Below, piece after piece: positions 1 to 10,946 of a stretch of 44,559 bases of DNA. Every line of letters begins with the position of its first letter. The first letter of the stretch is position 1. Below the pieces are notes generated by a model. That model saw nothing but the letters and a program-made list of their open reading frames with translations, made no database searches and was not told the origin of the DNA. The translations under genes were made by a program, and so were the position numbers. This stretch comes from Methylobacterium bullatum (GTDB taxonomy: Bacteria; Pseudomonadota; Alphaproteobacteria; Rhizobiales; Beijerinckiaceae), in contig NZ_NKUG01000084.1 in assembly GCF_014845095.1 (NCBI RefSeq), forward strand, positions 1-44,559. Reading direction: 5' to 3'.

Positions 1-2491
1 GGAGGTCGCCGCCGGCGACCGGGGCGATGAAGCGGCCGTCGAGCGCCCGCAGCAGGGCGGGAAGCTCGTGGTCGTGCGCCAGCAGGGCGTCGGTGTCGCG
101 CAGGGCGGCGAAGGCGGCGCGGTGCTCCTCGTCGAGGGGCAGGCCCGCTTCGGCCAGCGCCCGGTCGAGGGGGGCGCCCGCCACCAGGGCCTCGATGCCG
201 GCGCGGTCGGGCTTCAGGCCGCCCGACGCGTCGGCCAGGGCGAGCAGCAAGTCGATCCGCTCCTCGGGGGGCGTGCCTTCCCCGACCACGTGCATCCCGT
301 GCGGGATCAGGGTGTGTTCGAGTTCACTGAGTGCGAGGCCCAGCGCCAGGACCCTGCCGGACATGTCCCCGGACCAGGCCGGCTCGGCCGATGTCAGGTC
401 GAGGGCGGAACCCTGCGCCTGGATCATCTGGCCGAGGTCGCGGCGCTCGGCTTCCGCCTCGGGCTCCAGGCCGCGCCAGCGCTCGATGGAAGCCTTGAGG
501 TCGATGAGGCCCCGGTAGAGCCCGGCCTGGGTGAGACTCGGGGTGAGGTAGCTCACCATGGTGGCGGCCGAGCGGCGCTTGGCGATCATGCCCTCGGAGG
601 GGTTGTTGGCGGCGTAGAGGTAGACGTTGGGCAGCGGCCCGATCAGGCGCTCGGGCCAGCAGGAATCCGACAGGCCGGTCTGCTTGCCGGGCATGAATTC
701 GAGCGCCCCGTGGGTGCCGAAATGCAGAACGGCGTCGGCGCGGAAATCCTCGCGCAGGTACCGGTAGAAGGCCGAAAAGGCGTGGGTCGGGGCAAAGCCG
801 CGCTCGAACAGCAGCCGCATCGGGTCGCCCTCGTAGCCGAAGCCCGGCTGCACGCCGACGAAGACGTTGCCGAACTGCGCGCCCAGCACGAAGATCTGTG
901 AGCCGTTGCTGTTCTGGCGCCCCGGCGCCGGACCCCATTGCGCCTCGATCTCGGAGAGATGCCGCTCGCGCCGGACATGGTCGTCGGCCGGGATGCGGTG
1001 ATGGACGTTGGCGCTGGTGCCATAGCGGGCGGCGTTGCCGGCCAGCACCGCGTTGCGCAAATCGTCGACGCTGTCGGGCACCGCGACGTCGTAGCCGTCG
1101 GCCTTCAGGCCCTTCAGGGTGTTGTGGAGGGACTGGTAGACCGAGAGGAAGGCGGCGGTGCCGATGCTCCCGGCATTGGGCGGGAAGCCGAACAGGACGA
1201 TGGCCACCTTGCGCGCGGCCCTGTCCTTGCGGCGCAGGGAGACGAGGCGCTCGACACGGGCGGCGAGCATGTCGGCCCGCTCGGAATGGACGCTCATGTC
1301 TCGGGCATTGGCTCCGGGCGAGCGGCTGGAACGGCCGCCGAACACCATCGGCGCGGTGGCCCCGTCGAGTTCGGGGATCGCCACCATCATGGTGGCTTCC
1401 ACGGGGGAGAGGCCGCGGTCGGAGGCCTCCCACTGCTCCACGGTCTGGAATTCGAGGGCGTGCGCGGCGAGGTAGGGGACGTCGAGGTCGCGCAGGGTGG
1501 TCTCGGCGGCGGCCGCGTCGTTGTAGGCGGGGCCGCCCACCAGGGAGAACCCGGTGAGCGAGACGAGGGCGTCGATGGCGGGCCGGCCGTCGCTCCGGAA
1601 GAACGCTTCCACCGCCGGACGGTTGTCGAGGCCGCTGGCGAAGGCCGGCACGACACTGAGCCCGCGCGCCTCGATGGCGGCGATGACGCCATCGTAATGG
1701 GCGGTGTTCCCGGCAAGCACGTAGGAGCGCATCACCAGCAGGCCGACGCGGCCCTTCACCCCTGCGGACGGAACCGGCAGCCGCGAGGGATCCTCGCCGA
1801 TCCGGCCCTTCATGCGCGGGTGGTAGAGACCGGTCTCGGGGTAGCTCAGGGGCGCCGGCGCGGCGGCGATCCGGCGCCAGCTCTCGCGCGGCCCGGCGGC
1901 GTAGCGGCCGACGAGGAAGCGCACGAGGTTGGCGATGTTCTCGTCCGAGCCCGAGAGCCAGTATTGCAGGGTGAGGAAATAGGCCCTGACATCCTGGGCC
2001 GAGCCGGGGATGAAGCGCAGGATCTTGGGCAGCCGGCGGATCATCGCCATCTGGCGGGCGCCGCTGCCCTGGGCACCGGTCTTGCCGCGCAGCTTCTTCA
2101 GGAATTCGAGGGCGCCGCTTTTGGTGCCGTCCATGTCGAAGCGGTTGAGGCGGGTGGTCTTGACGATCTCGCTGGCCGAGAGGCAGCCGATCATCGCGTC
2201 GCAATGCGGGCGGCGGGCGAGCAGCGCCGGATGGATGGCGCGGACGTGCTCGTCCATGAACAGCATGGTGGAGACCACGATGTCGGCGCGGGCGATGTCG
2301 GCCTTGCAGGCGGCCAAAGCCGCCGGGTCGGTGTCCCATTCCGCCGCCGCGTGGAAGCAGAGCGTGAGCCCCGGCATCTCGTCGCGCAGCCTGTGGCGGG
2401 CGCGCTCCAGGGCGCTGGCCATGTGGTTGTCCATCGTCACGACGACGAGGCTGAGGGCGGGACGCTCAGCGTCCGAAATGCGCTTTGGCAT
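1..2491 (-). CDS. bchH: Magnesium chelatase subunit H (partial, N-terminal ~830 residues)
   Basis: Large subunit of the Mg-chelatase that inserts Mg2+ into protoporphyrin IX with BchI and BchD, the first committed step to bacteriochlorophyll. The frame starts at ATG 2491 ([11 protein letters not shown]) and stays open to base 1. Only about 830 of the usual ~1,200 residues are inside, so the C-terminus lies off the left edge. Recognisable CobN/BchH-family stretches are [18 protein letters not shown] and [11 protein letters not shown] in the second half. The start overlaps the end of bchB by 26 bases, which suggests translational coupling. It is the fourth gene of bchF-N-B-H. A later Met (MDNHM) is a less likely alternative start. 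Confidence 0.95.
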   Translation of the reverse strand, partial: MPKRISDAERPALSLVVVTMDNHMASALERARHRLRDEMPGLTLCFHAAAEWDTDPAALAACKADIARADIVVSTMLFMDEHVRAIHPALLARRPHCDAMIGCLSASEIVKTTRLNRFDMDGTKSGALEFLKKLRGKTGAQGSGARQMAMIRRLPKILRFIPGSAQDVRAYFLTLQYWLSGSDENIANLVRFLVGRYAAGPRESWRRIAAAPAPLSYPETGLYHPRMKGRIGEDPSRLPVPSAGVKGRVGLLVMRSYVLAGNTAHYDGVIAAIEARGLSVVPAFASGLDNRPAVEAFFRSDGRPAIDALVSLTGFSLVGGPAYNDAAAAETTLRDLDVPYLAAHALEFQTVEQWEASDRGLSPVEATMMVAIPELDGATAPMVFGGRSSRSPGANARDMSVHSERADMLAARVERLVSLRRKDRAARKVAIVLFGFPPNAGSIGTAAFLSVYQSLHNTLKGLKADGYDVAVPDSVDDLRNAVLAGNAARYGTSANVHHRIPADDHVRRERHLSEIEAQWGPAPGRQNSNGSQIFVLGAQFGNVFVGVQPGFGYEGDPMRLLFERGFAPTHAFSAFYRYLREDFRADAVLHFGTHGALEFMPGKQTGLSDSCWPERLIGPLPNVYLYAANNPSEGMIAKRRSAATMVSYLTPSLTQAGLYRGLIDLKASIERWRGLEPEAEAERRDLGQMIQAQGSALDLTSAEPAWSGDMSGRVLALGLALSELEHTLIPHGMHVVGEGTPPEERIDLLLALADASGGLKPDRAGIEALVAGAPLDRALAEAGLPLDEEHRAAFAALRDTDALLAHDHELPALLRALDGRFIAPVAGGDL

Positions 2492-4112
2492 CGTACAGCG
2501 TCTCGACGGTGATGAGGGGGAGCGCCCGCTCCCGGGCGAAGCGTTCGGTGTTGGCGCGGGCTTTGCCCCGCACGAAGAACGGGATCTTCTTCAGTTCTTT
2601 CTCGGCATCGGGAGCCCACGTGCTGTGTGCGGAACCGGAGCTCCCTCCCCCCTCTGCGGGGGAGGGTGCCTGCGGAGCAGGCGGGAGAGGGGGCGACCTC
2701 TCCGGAACTGGCGCTCCCCTCTCCCGACCCTCGCTGACGCGAGGGCCACCCTCCCCCGCAGAGGGGGGAGGTAGCGGCTGGTGACCGGGGCCGAGATGGG
2801 AGGGCGCTGCGTCGGCGTGGAACTCGGAATCCTCGCGGAACATGCCGAGCAGATGCTCTTCGAGCCCCATCATCAGGGGATGGACCCAGGTGTCGAACAG
2901 GACGTTGGCGCCCTCGAACCCCATCTGCGGCGAGTGCCGGGCGGGGAAATCCTGGACGTGGATCGGGGCCGAGATCACCGCGCAGGGCAGGCCCAGACGC
3001 TTGGCGATGTGGCGCTCCATCTGCGTGCCGAGAACCAGTTCGGCGGCGCTGGCCTGGATCGCCGCCTCCACCTCGAGGTAATCGTCGGTGATCGTCGCCT
3101 CGATGCCGTGGAGCGCCGCCTCCGCCCGGATCTCGCGGGCGAATTCGCGGGCATAGCTGCCGAGACCCACCACCTTGAAGCCGAGTTCGGTGGCGGCGAT
3201 CTGGGCGGCGGCGAGGGCATGGGTGGCATCGCCGAAAACGAAGACGCGTTTCCCCGTGAGATAGGTCGAATCGACCGAGCGCGAATACCAGGGTAGCCGC
3301 GAGGGCGCGCCGGACAGGACCGGGGCCGGATCGACACCGGCGACCGCCGCCACCTCCTCCACGAAGCGGATCGTGGCGGCGACACCGATCGGCACGGTCT
3401 CGACCATCGGCTGGCCGAAGGTCTTTTGGAGGTGCTGCCCGGCGGCGCGCGCGATCTCGGGATAGAGCACCACGTTGAAATCGGCCTCGCCGAGGCGGCC
3501 GAGATCGGCGGGGCTCGCGCCGAGGGGCGCCACCACGTTCACGTCGACGCCGAGGGCGTCGAGAAGCGTCCGGATCTCCACGAGGTCGTCGCGGTGGCGG
3601 AAGCCCAGGGCCGTGGGGCCGAGGATGTTGCAGGACGGGCGCCGTCCGGCCTTCCCGACCGTCTCCGCCTTCGGGCCGCACAGAGTCCGCACCAGCCGAT
3701 AGAACGTTTCCGAGGCGCCCCAGTTCTCCTTCTTCTGGTAGGCGGGCAGGTCCAGCGGGATCACCGGGATCGGCAGGGCCAGGGCCTTGGCGAGACCGCC
3801 CGGATCGTCCTGGATCAGCTCCGCCGTGCAGGAGGCGCCGACGATCATCGCCTCGGGGCGGAAGCGCTCGTAGGCGGCAGCCACCGCGTCCTTGAAGATC
3901 GCGGCGGTGTCCGAGCCGAGGTCGCGCGCCTGGAAGGTGGTGTAGGTCACCGGCGGGCGGGCATCGCGCCGCTCGATCATGGTGAACAGCAAATCGGCAT
4001 AGGTGTCGCCCTGGGGGGCGTGCAGCACGTAGTGCAGGCCGCGCATGGCGGTGGCGACGCGCATGGCGCCGATATGGGGCGGTCCCTCGTAGGTCCAGAC
4101 GGTGAGCTGCAT
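2466..4112 (-). CDS. bchB: Light-independent protochlorophyllide reductase subunit B, with in-frame repeat insertion
   Basis: Catalytic NB-component subunit of dark-operative protochlorophyllide oxidoreductase, a nitrogenase-like enzyme that reduces the C17-C18 bond of protochlorophyllide. At 548 residues it shows Asp36 (HAPQGD), the known non-Cys ligand of the shared 4Fe-4S cluster. Asp281 lies in SRSVDSTYL, at the place of the proposed proton donor. The C-terminal PCP-reductase domain ([17 protein letters not shown], ~499 onward) is intact. Between the nitrogenase-fold part (ending ~435) and this domain lies a Pro/Gly/Ser/Arg-rich stretch, ~445-492. It is encoded by a nested palindromic element and keeps the frame. 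bchN ends 4 bases upstream. Confidence 0.96.
   Translation of the reverse strand: MQLTVWTYEGPPHIGAMRVATAMRGLHYVLHAPQGDTYADLLFTMIERRDARPPVTYTTFQARDLGSDTAAIFKDAVAAAYERFRPEAMIVGASCTAELIQDDPGGLAKALALPIPVIPLDLPAYQKKENWGASETFYRLVRTLCGPKAETVGKAGRRPSCNILGPTALGFRHRDDLVEIRTLLDALGVDVNVVAPLGASPADLGRLGEADFNVVLYPEIARAAGQHLQKTFGQPMVETVPIGVAATIRFVEEVAAVAGVDPAPVLSGAPSRLPWYSRSVDSTYLTGKRVFVFGDATHALAAAQIAATELGFKVVGLGSYAREFAREIRAEAALHGIEATITDDYLEVEAAIQASAAELVLGTQMERHIAKRLGLPCAVISAPIHVQDFPARHSPQMGFEGANVLFDTWVHPLMMGLEEHLLGMFREDSEFHADAAPSHLGPGHQPLPPPSAGEGGPRVSEGRERGAPVPERSPPLPPAPQAPSPAEGGGSSGSAHSTWAPDAEKELKKIPFFVRGKARANTERFARERALPLITVETLYDAKAHFGR
2644..2771. repeat. Nested palindromic repeat element inside bchB
   Basis: A 25-nt arm (2644-2668) is repeated perfectly as its reverse complement at 2747-2771. 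Inside are further inverted repeats: GCCTGC-GGA-GCAGGC (2668-2682), GGGAGAGGGG (2683-2692) with CCCCTCTCCC (2717-2726), and CCCTCGC-TGAC-GCGAGGG (2728-2745). The whole could fold into a long branched hairpin. It resembles the G/C-rich REP-like elements scattered in many Hyphomicrobiales genomes, but here it lies in coding sequence with no in-frame stop. No second copy was seen in this window. Confidence 0.85.
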
Positions 4113-4116
4113 CGGG

Positions 4117-6014
<1,898 letters not shown>

Positions 6015-6045
6015 GATTTGATGCAGAATAATGTGAGGGGCGGGA

Positions 6046-6063
6046 TTGCCAAATCGTTGGCAA
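6046..6063. promoter_or_regulatory. Perfect 18-bp palindrome upstream of aerR
   Basis: TTGCCAAATCGTTGGCAA has 7-base arms (6046-6052, 6057-6063) around ATCG. It lies in the 300-base bchF/aerR divergent region, 144 bases before the aerR ATG. It does not fit the TGT-N12-ACA pattern, so it may serve a different regulator. The regulator is unknown. Confidence 0.5.
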
Positions 6064-6206
6064 CCGGTATCGTCGTCGTCAAGGCCCGCTTGTAACCATT
6101 TTCATGTTGCTCGCAGCGTCAAAGGCATTCGCAAGTCGATGATGCGAAGTTCGACACTCAAGATCGAGCTGGATCAAGAAGCCGTCAGCAACATTGGGAG
6201 GTTCCA

Positions 6207-7091
6207 ATGGATGACGTCAGTTCGCTTCGGGCGGCCTCGATGTTTGAGAGGTCGTCCAGCGAAGTCCATCCGCAACGTAATAATGCATTATATCCCGATC
6301 GACCGTTTCAGGATCGGAGCCCGGCCTGGGACCGCGACCTCGCCAGCGTGGTCGAAGCCGAGATCATCCCGCGGTTGATGCTGGCCCACCGGGCCGACCC
6401 CCGCTCCGAGCGTCCCGGAATCCTGCCGACGCCGGACCAGATCGCCGAATTCGCCGCCCTGGTGCTCGCGCCCGATTGCGACGATGTGGAGAGCCGGATC
6501 GTCGTCCTCATCGAGGACGGCCTCTCCCTGGACAGCCTGCTCCTCGACCTCCTCGCCCCCACGGCACGCCATCTCGGCCACCTGTGGGAGGAGGATCTCT
6601 GCGATTTCGCGGAGCTCACCATCGCCATGGGGCGCCTCCAGCGCATCATGCACGACCTCACAGCCCGGTTCCGCTCGGAGCCGGCGCCGGATCCGCACGG
6701 GCGTAGCATCTTCCTGATGGCCTGCCCGGGCGAGACGCACAGCTTCGGCCTCTCCCTCATCGAGCGGTTCTTCCGCGATGCCGGATGGGACGTCACGAGC
6801 GCGGCGCACGAGCTCCATCCCGACCCGATCCGGACCGCCCGCACGGGCTGGTTCGACGTGATCGGGGTGTCGCTCGGCTCCGAAACCCTCCTTCCGGCCC
6901 TCGCGAACATGGTGGCGGAGCTTCGGCGCGCCTCGCGCAATCCGTCGGTTCGTGTCATGGTCGGTGGGCCGATCTTCACCGAAAACCCCGACCATTCGGT
7001 TCTCGTCGGCGCTGACGCGACGGCGAGCGATGCCCGTCTCGCCATTTCCATTGCCGAGAGCTTGCTTGATCCGCGGGCCAGACCCTGCTGA
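6207..7091 (+). CDS. aerR: Cobalamin-binding transcriptional antirepressor, AerR/PpaA type
   Basis: Predicted B12-binding partner of PpsR/CrtJ. In Rhodobacter, AerR/PpaA binds hydroxocobalamin and relieves or alters repression of photosynthesis genes in response to light and oxygen. The protein is 294 residues. The N-terminal part is unrelated. A helical cap follows with the family motif WEEDLCDFAELTIAMGRLQ (127-145). A Rossmann B12-binding fold then opens with FLMACPGETHSFGL. His178 in ETHSFG sits where the DxHxxG cobalt-ligand His is expected. An SD GGGAGG precedes ATG 6207. It is 35 bases upstream of ppsR, the usual family neighbourhood. The symbol ppaA would be equally fair. Confidence 0.88.
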   Translation: MDDVSSLRAASMFERSSSEVHPQRNNALYPDRPFQDRSPAWDRDLASVVEAEIIPRLMLAHRADPRSERPGILPTPDQIAEFAALVLAPDCDDVESRIVVLIEDGLSLDSLLLDLLAPTARHLGHLWEEDLCDFAELTIAMGRLQRIMHDLTARFRSEPAPDPHGRSIFLMACPGETHSFGLSLIERFFRDAGWDVTSAAHELHPDPIRTARTGWFDVIGVSLGSETLLPALANMVAELRRASRNPSVRVMVGGPIFTENPDHSVLVGADATASDARLAISIAESLLDPRARPC

Positions 7092-7126
7092 AAGACCGGC
7101 TCGACGTCGTCACATCGTGGTGATCC

Positions 7127-8572
7127 TTGACCAGTCTGGCACTCCCTGCAGCGGCGGAAACGTTCGCAGCGCTTCGCAAAACCCTCGGTCCCCTCGATGC
7201 GGAGGCGGCCGGGCTCCTCGTCGCCGCGGCGACGGACCTCGCGTTGATCGTCGACGCGGACGGGGTCATCCGCGATGCGGCCTTCGGCAATGCCGATTTC
7301 ACCGACGAGGGTTGCGAGACCTGGCTCGGCCAGCTCTGGGTGGACACCGTCACCGTCGAGAGCCGGCCCAAGATCGCCGCCCTCCTGCGTGACGCGGCCC
7401 CCGGCGCGGTCACGCGCTGGCGCCAGGTGAACCATCCCTCCGCCACGGGCATCGACCTGCCGGTGCGCTACTCGGCCATGCGCCTGGAGACTGGCGGCCC
7501 GGTGATCGTCATCGGCCGCAACCTGCGTGCGATGGCGGCGCTGCAGCGCAAGCTCGCCGAGACCCAGCAGGCGCTGGAGCGCGACTACCTGCGCCTGCGC
7601 GGCGCCGAGACCCGTTACCGCCTGCTGTTCCAGCTCGCCGGCGAGCCGGTCCTGGTGGTGGATGCCGCCACGCGCCGGGTCACCGAGGTGAACCCGGCCG
7701 CCGCCCGCCTCATCGGCCGCGTGGAGAAGCGCATCATCGGTCAGGACGTGGTGGACCTGTTCGATGCGGGCAGTACCCGCGAGCTCGAATCGCTCTTCGC
7801 CGGCCTGCGCGTGACCGGACAAGCGGGTGACCTCGTCGCCCGTCTCGGCAACGGTCGCGGCGAGACCCGCGTTGCCGCCTCGCTGTTCCGGCAGGAAAAC
7901 GCCACCAGCGCCCTTCTGCGGCTGTCGGCCGAGCCCACCGACGCGGCCCCCCCGAGCCGGACCGGGGCCTCGGCCCTCGACGTGATCCAGAGCCTGCCGG
8001 AGGGCTTCGTCGTCACCGATCCGCAGCGGCGCATCCTCGCGGCCAACGCCGCCTTCCTCGATCTGGTGCAGCTCGCCACCGAGGAACAGGTGCGCGGCGA
8101 ACCCCTCGACCGCTGGCTCGGGCGCGAGGAGACCGAGGCCGCCGCCTTGTTCTCGACCCTCGGCCATCACGGCTCCGTGCGCCACTATGCGACGAGCCTG
8201 CGCGGCGAGTACGGGTCGGTGGAAGAGGTCGAGGTCGCCGCCGTCTCGGTCCCGGGCGGCGGCCAGCCCTGTCTCGGCTTCACCATCCGCTCGACCCCCC
8301 GCCGCACTGCCGCCGCCCCCGGCGGGCGGGAATTGCCGCGGTCCGTCGAGCAGATGACCGAGCTGGTCGGGCGGGTCTCCATGAAGAACCTGGTGCGCGA
8401 ATCGACGGACCTGATCGAGCGCCTGTGTATCGAGGCCGCCCTGCGCATCACCCGCGACAACCGCGCCTCGGCCGCCGAGATGCTGGGCCTCAGCCGCCAG
8501 GGGCTCTACGCCAAGCTGCGCCGCTACGGGATCGGTGACCTCGACGGGCCGGATCTCGCCGACGACGAATGA
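7127..8572 (+). CDS. ppsR: Photosynthesis gene repressor PpsR/CrtJ
   Basis: Redox- and light-linked master repressor of bch, crt and puc genes. The protein is 481 residues: three PAS-like domains (~30-135, ~162-270, ~284-390) followed by a Fis-type helix-turn-helix (~436-470; NRASAAEMLGLSRQGLYAKL). The start is TTG 7127, because an in-frame TGA lies at 7121 and no ATG/GTG start fits. Cys434 in LCIEAAL matches the C-terminal redox Cys of Rhodobacter PpsR. The PAS3-proximal Cys of the Rhodobacter disulfide pair appears replaced (SALLRLSAEP). Cys63 and Cys382 are the only other cysteines. It follows aerR, likely in one transcript. Confidence 0.95.
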   Translation: MTSLALPAAAETFAALRKTLGPLDAEAAGLLVAAATDLALIVDADGVIRDAAFGNADFTDEGCETWLGQLWVDTVTVESRPKIAALLRDAAPGAVTRWRQVNHPSATGIDLPVRYSAMRLETGGPVIVIGRNLRAMAALQRKLAETQQALERDYLRLRGAETRYRLLFQLAGEPVLVVDAATRRVTEVNPAAARLIGRVEKRIIGQDVVDLFDAGSTRELESLFAGLRVTGQAGDLVARLGNGRGETRVAASLFRQENATSALLRLSAEPTDAAPPSRTGASALDVIQSLPEGFVVTDPQRRILAANAAFLDLVQLATEEQVRGEPLDRWLGREETEAAALFSTLGHHGSVRHYATSLRGEYGSVEEVEVAAVSVPGGGQPCLGFTIRSTPRRTAAAPGGRELPRSVEQMTELVGRVSMKNLVRESTDLIERLCIEAALRITRDNRASAAEMLGLSRQGLYAKLRRYGIGDLDGPDLADDE

Positions 8573-8614
8573 GCCTCGGCGACGGGCGGCCTGCGTCCGA
8601 CTGTCGCCCTTATT

Positions 8615-8667
8615 TGTCGGTCAAAGTGTAAATCAAACTTGACACGTCGAGGCGTCGGAACCTAGCT
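8615..8667 (+). promoter_or_regulatory. bchG promoter with PpsR operator overlapping -35
   Basis: TGTAAATCAAACTTGACA (8627-8644) is a perfect TGT-N12-ACA PpsR/CrtJ palindrome, and its right half is a consensus TTGACA. A -10-like CTAGCT follows after 17 bases (8662-8667). A weaker overlapping site (TGT-N12-AAA) begins at 8615. The layout is shared with the bchF promoter. The expected start of transcription lies at about 8673-8676, on or next to the bchG ATG. Confidence 0.75.
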
Positions 8668-8675
8668 TCCACGTC

Positions 8676-9599
8676 ATGGCAACGTCGGTCTCCCCCGCTC
8701 CTTCCGCCATCCGCGGACTGCCCGCTCCCAGCGCCTTGCTGGAGCTGTTGAAGCCGATCACCTGGTTCGCGCCGATGTGGGCCTTTGCCTGCGGGGTGGT
8801 CTCTTCCGGGGTTCCGGCGAGCGGGCACTGGCCGGTCATCGTCGCCGGGATCGTGCTCGCCGGCCCCCTGGTCTGCGCCACCTCGCAGGCGGCCAACGAC
8901 TGGTACGACCGCCATGTCGACGCGATCAACGAGCCGAACCGGCCGATCCCGTCCGGCCGGATGCCCGGCCGCTGGGGCCTCTACGTGGCACTGGCCTGGA
9001 CCGCCCTCTCCCTCTCCGTCGCGGCCGCCCTGGGGGTCTGGATCCTCTATGCCGCCCTGTTCGGGCTGGTCCTCGCCTGGATCTACAGCGCGCCGCCCTT
9101 GAGGCTGAAGCAGAACGGGTGGTGGGGCAACGCCGCGGTGGGGCTCTGCTACGAGGGCCTGCCCTGGTTCACCGGTGCCGCCGTGATGGCCGGCGCCCTG
9201 CCCGACCACCGCATCCTCACCGTGGCCTTTCTCTATTCCGTGGGCGCTCACGGCATCATGACCCTCAACGATTTCAAGTCGGTGGAAGGGGATGCGCGCA
9301 TGAATCTCCGCTCGCTGCCGGTCCAGCTCGGGACCGACCGGGCCGCCCGCCTCGCCTGCCTCGTCATGGCCCTGCCCCAGCTGGCGGTGATCGCCCTCCT
9401 CTACGCCTGGGACCGGTCCGGGCATGCGGTCTTCGTTGCCGGCCTGCTCGCCGCGCAACTCGTCCTGATGTCCCGCCTGTTGAAGGATCCCCGCGGACGG
9501 GCGGCCTGGTACAACGGCACCGGCACCACCCTCTACGTGCTCGGCATGCTGGTGGCGGCCTTCGCCCTCAGGGCACTCGCGCAGCAGGGAGCCGCGTGA
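8676..9599 (+). CDS. bchG: Bacteriochlorophyll synthase (chlorophyllide prenyltransferase)
   Basis: Integral-membrane UbiA-type prenyltransferase that esterifies bacteriochlorophyllide a with geranylgeranyl or phytyl diphosphate. The protein is 307 residues with about eight to nine hydrophobic segments. The two Asp-rich motifs are NDWYDRHVD (74-82, followed by NEPNRP) and NDFKSVEGD (198-206). The N-terminal ALLELLKPITWF signature is typical. No Shine-Dalgarno is seen close to ATG 8676, and the promoter -10 ends only 8 bases before it, so the mRNA may be leaderless. The stop overlaps the start of the next gene (TGATG). It heads the bchG-bch2-bchP-tspO operon. Confidence 0.96.
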   Translation: MATSVSPAPSAIRGLPAPSALLELLKPITWFAPMWAFACGVVSSGVPASGHWPVIVAGIVLAGPLVCATSQAANDWYDRHVDAINEPNRPIPSGRMPGRWGLYVALAWTALSLSVAAALGVWILYAALFGLVLAWIYSAPPLRLKQNGWWGNAAVGLCYEGLPWFTGAAVMAGALPDHRILTVAFLYSVGAHGIMTLNDFKSVEGDARMNLRSLPVQLGTDRAARLACLVMALPQLAVIALLYAWDRSGHAVFVAGLLAAQLVLMSRLLKDPRGRAAWYNGTGTTLYVLGMLVAAFALRALAQQGAA

Positions 9600-10936
9600 T
9601 GGCGCCGACCTTGGGCTGGCTCGCCATCGTCCGCCTCGGCCTCGTCCAGACCGCTTTGGGTGCCGTGGTCGTCCTCATGACCTCGACCCTCAACCGGGTC
9701 ATGGTAGTGGAGCTCGCCTTGCCGGCGATGATTCCCGGCGCCCTCGTGACCCTCCATTACGCCGTCCAGGTCCTGCGCCCGCGCTGGGGCTACGGCTCGG
9801 ATATGGGCGGTCGACGCACGCCCTGGATCGTCGGCGGCATGGCCGCGCTGTGCCTCGGCGGCTTCGGCGCGGCGACGGCGACCGCCCTCATGGAAACCCA
9901 TCTTGCCGCCGGCATCGCTCTGGCGATCCTGTCCTTCCTCACCGTGGGCATGGGGGCGGGTGCCGCGGGCACCTCCCTCCTCGTGCTCCTGGCCGGCGGC
10001 GTCGAGGCGCGCCGCCGGGGGGCTGCGGCCACCATCGTCTGGGTGATGATGATCGCGGGCTTTGCCATCACCGCGCCGATCGCCGGACATTTCCTCGATC
10101 CGTTCTCCGGCGCCCGGCTGGTGGCCGTGTCGGGCACGGTCTCGCTCCTCGCTTTCCTCCTGGCCGTGCTCGCGGTCGGCGGCATCGAGCCGGAGCGCGC
10201 TCCGTCCAGCCACGCGGAGGGCGCCCCGAAGCGGCCGTTCCGCGAGGTGCTGGCACGGGTCTGGTCCGAGCCGGCCTCGCGCCGCTTCACCGTTTTCATC
10301 TTCGTGGCGATGCTGGCCTACAGCGCGCAGGAACTCATCCTCGAACCCTTCGCCGGCCTCGTCTTCGCGATGACGCCCGGCGTCACCACCAAGCTCTCGG
10401 GTCTGCAGCATGGCGGCGTGCTCGCCGGCATGCTCACGGTGGCCGGCCTCACCATGGGGATCGGCGGCCCGTATCTCGGCTCGCTGAAACTGTGGACCGC
10501 CACCGGCTGCGCCGGTTCGGCCCTGGCGCTGGCGGGGATCGCCGGCGGCGGCCTCGTCGGCCCGGACTTTCCCCTGCGCGTCGCGGTCTTCGCCCTCGGC
10601 CTGTTCAACGGCATGTTCGCCGTGGCCGCCATCGGCTCGATGATGGGCCTGGCGGGTGCCGGCGGCGAGGCCGAGCGCGGCACCCGGATGGGGGTCTGGG
10701 GCGCGGCCCAGGGCGTCGCCTTCGGGGCCGGCGGCTTCCTCGGGACCATGGCGGTGGATCTCGCCCGTCTCGTCAGCCCCGAGCCGGTCCATGCCTATGC
10801 CGCCGTGTTCCTGGCCGAGGCCGCCCTGTTCCTGGTGGGCGCGCTCCTGGCTCTTAGGATCGAGCACGCGGGCGCGACGCTGCTGCGCCGTGCCGCCCGC
10901 CCACGACGGCCCGTGCTTCAACCCCGCTATCGCTGA
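9599..10936 (+). CDS. PucC/Bch2-family MFS transporter (BCD family)
   Basis: A 445-residue polytopic membrane protein of the BCD branch of the major facilitator superfamily, which includes PucC, LhaA and Orf428/Bch2. Such proteins are thought to help bacteriochlorophyll delivery and assembly of light-harvesting complexes. About 12 hydrophobic segments are visible. The family motifs TLNRVMVVELALPA and GYGSDMGGRRTPWI are near the N-terminus. The ATG overlaps the bchG stop, and bchP follows after 10 bases. The order bchG-orf428-bchP is that of Rhodobacter, so the Bch2 subtype is more likely than PucC proper. Confidence 0.93.
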   Translation: MAPTLGWLAIVRLGLVQTALGAVVVLMTSTLNRVMVVELALPAMIPGALVTLHYAVQVLRPRWGYGSDMGGRRTPWIVGGMAALCLGGFGAATATALMETHLAAGIALAILSFLTVGMGAGAAGTSLLVLLAGGVEARRRGAAATIVWVMMIAGFAITAPIAGHFLDPFSGARLVAVSGTVSLLAFLLAVLAVGGIEPERAPSSHAEGAPKRPFREVLARVWSEPASRRFTVFIFVAMLAYSAQELILEPFAGLVFAMTPGVTTKLSGLQHGGVLAGMLTVAGLTMGIGGPYLGSLKLWTATGCAGSALALAGIAGGGLVGPDFPLRVAVFALGLFNGMFAVAAIGSMMGLAGAGGEAERGTRMGVWGAAQGVAFGAGGFLGTMAVDLARLVSPEPVHAYAAVFLAEAALFLVGALLALRIEHAGATLLRRAARPRRPVLQPRYR

Positions 10937-10946
10937 GGTGAGTCCC

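Noticed and set aside
324..2339. 671-codon minus-strand frame within bchH
   Set aside because: It is out of frame with bchH, Arg/Pro/His-rich and without a family match. The true bchH frame runs from 2491 off the left edge.
6308..8185. 625-codon minus-strand open frame opposite aerR-ppsR
   Set aside because: Shadow frame. It crosses the boundary between two real genes and matches no known protein.
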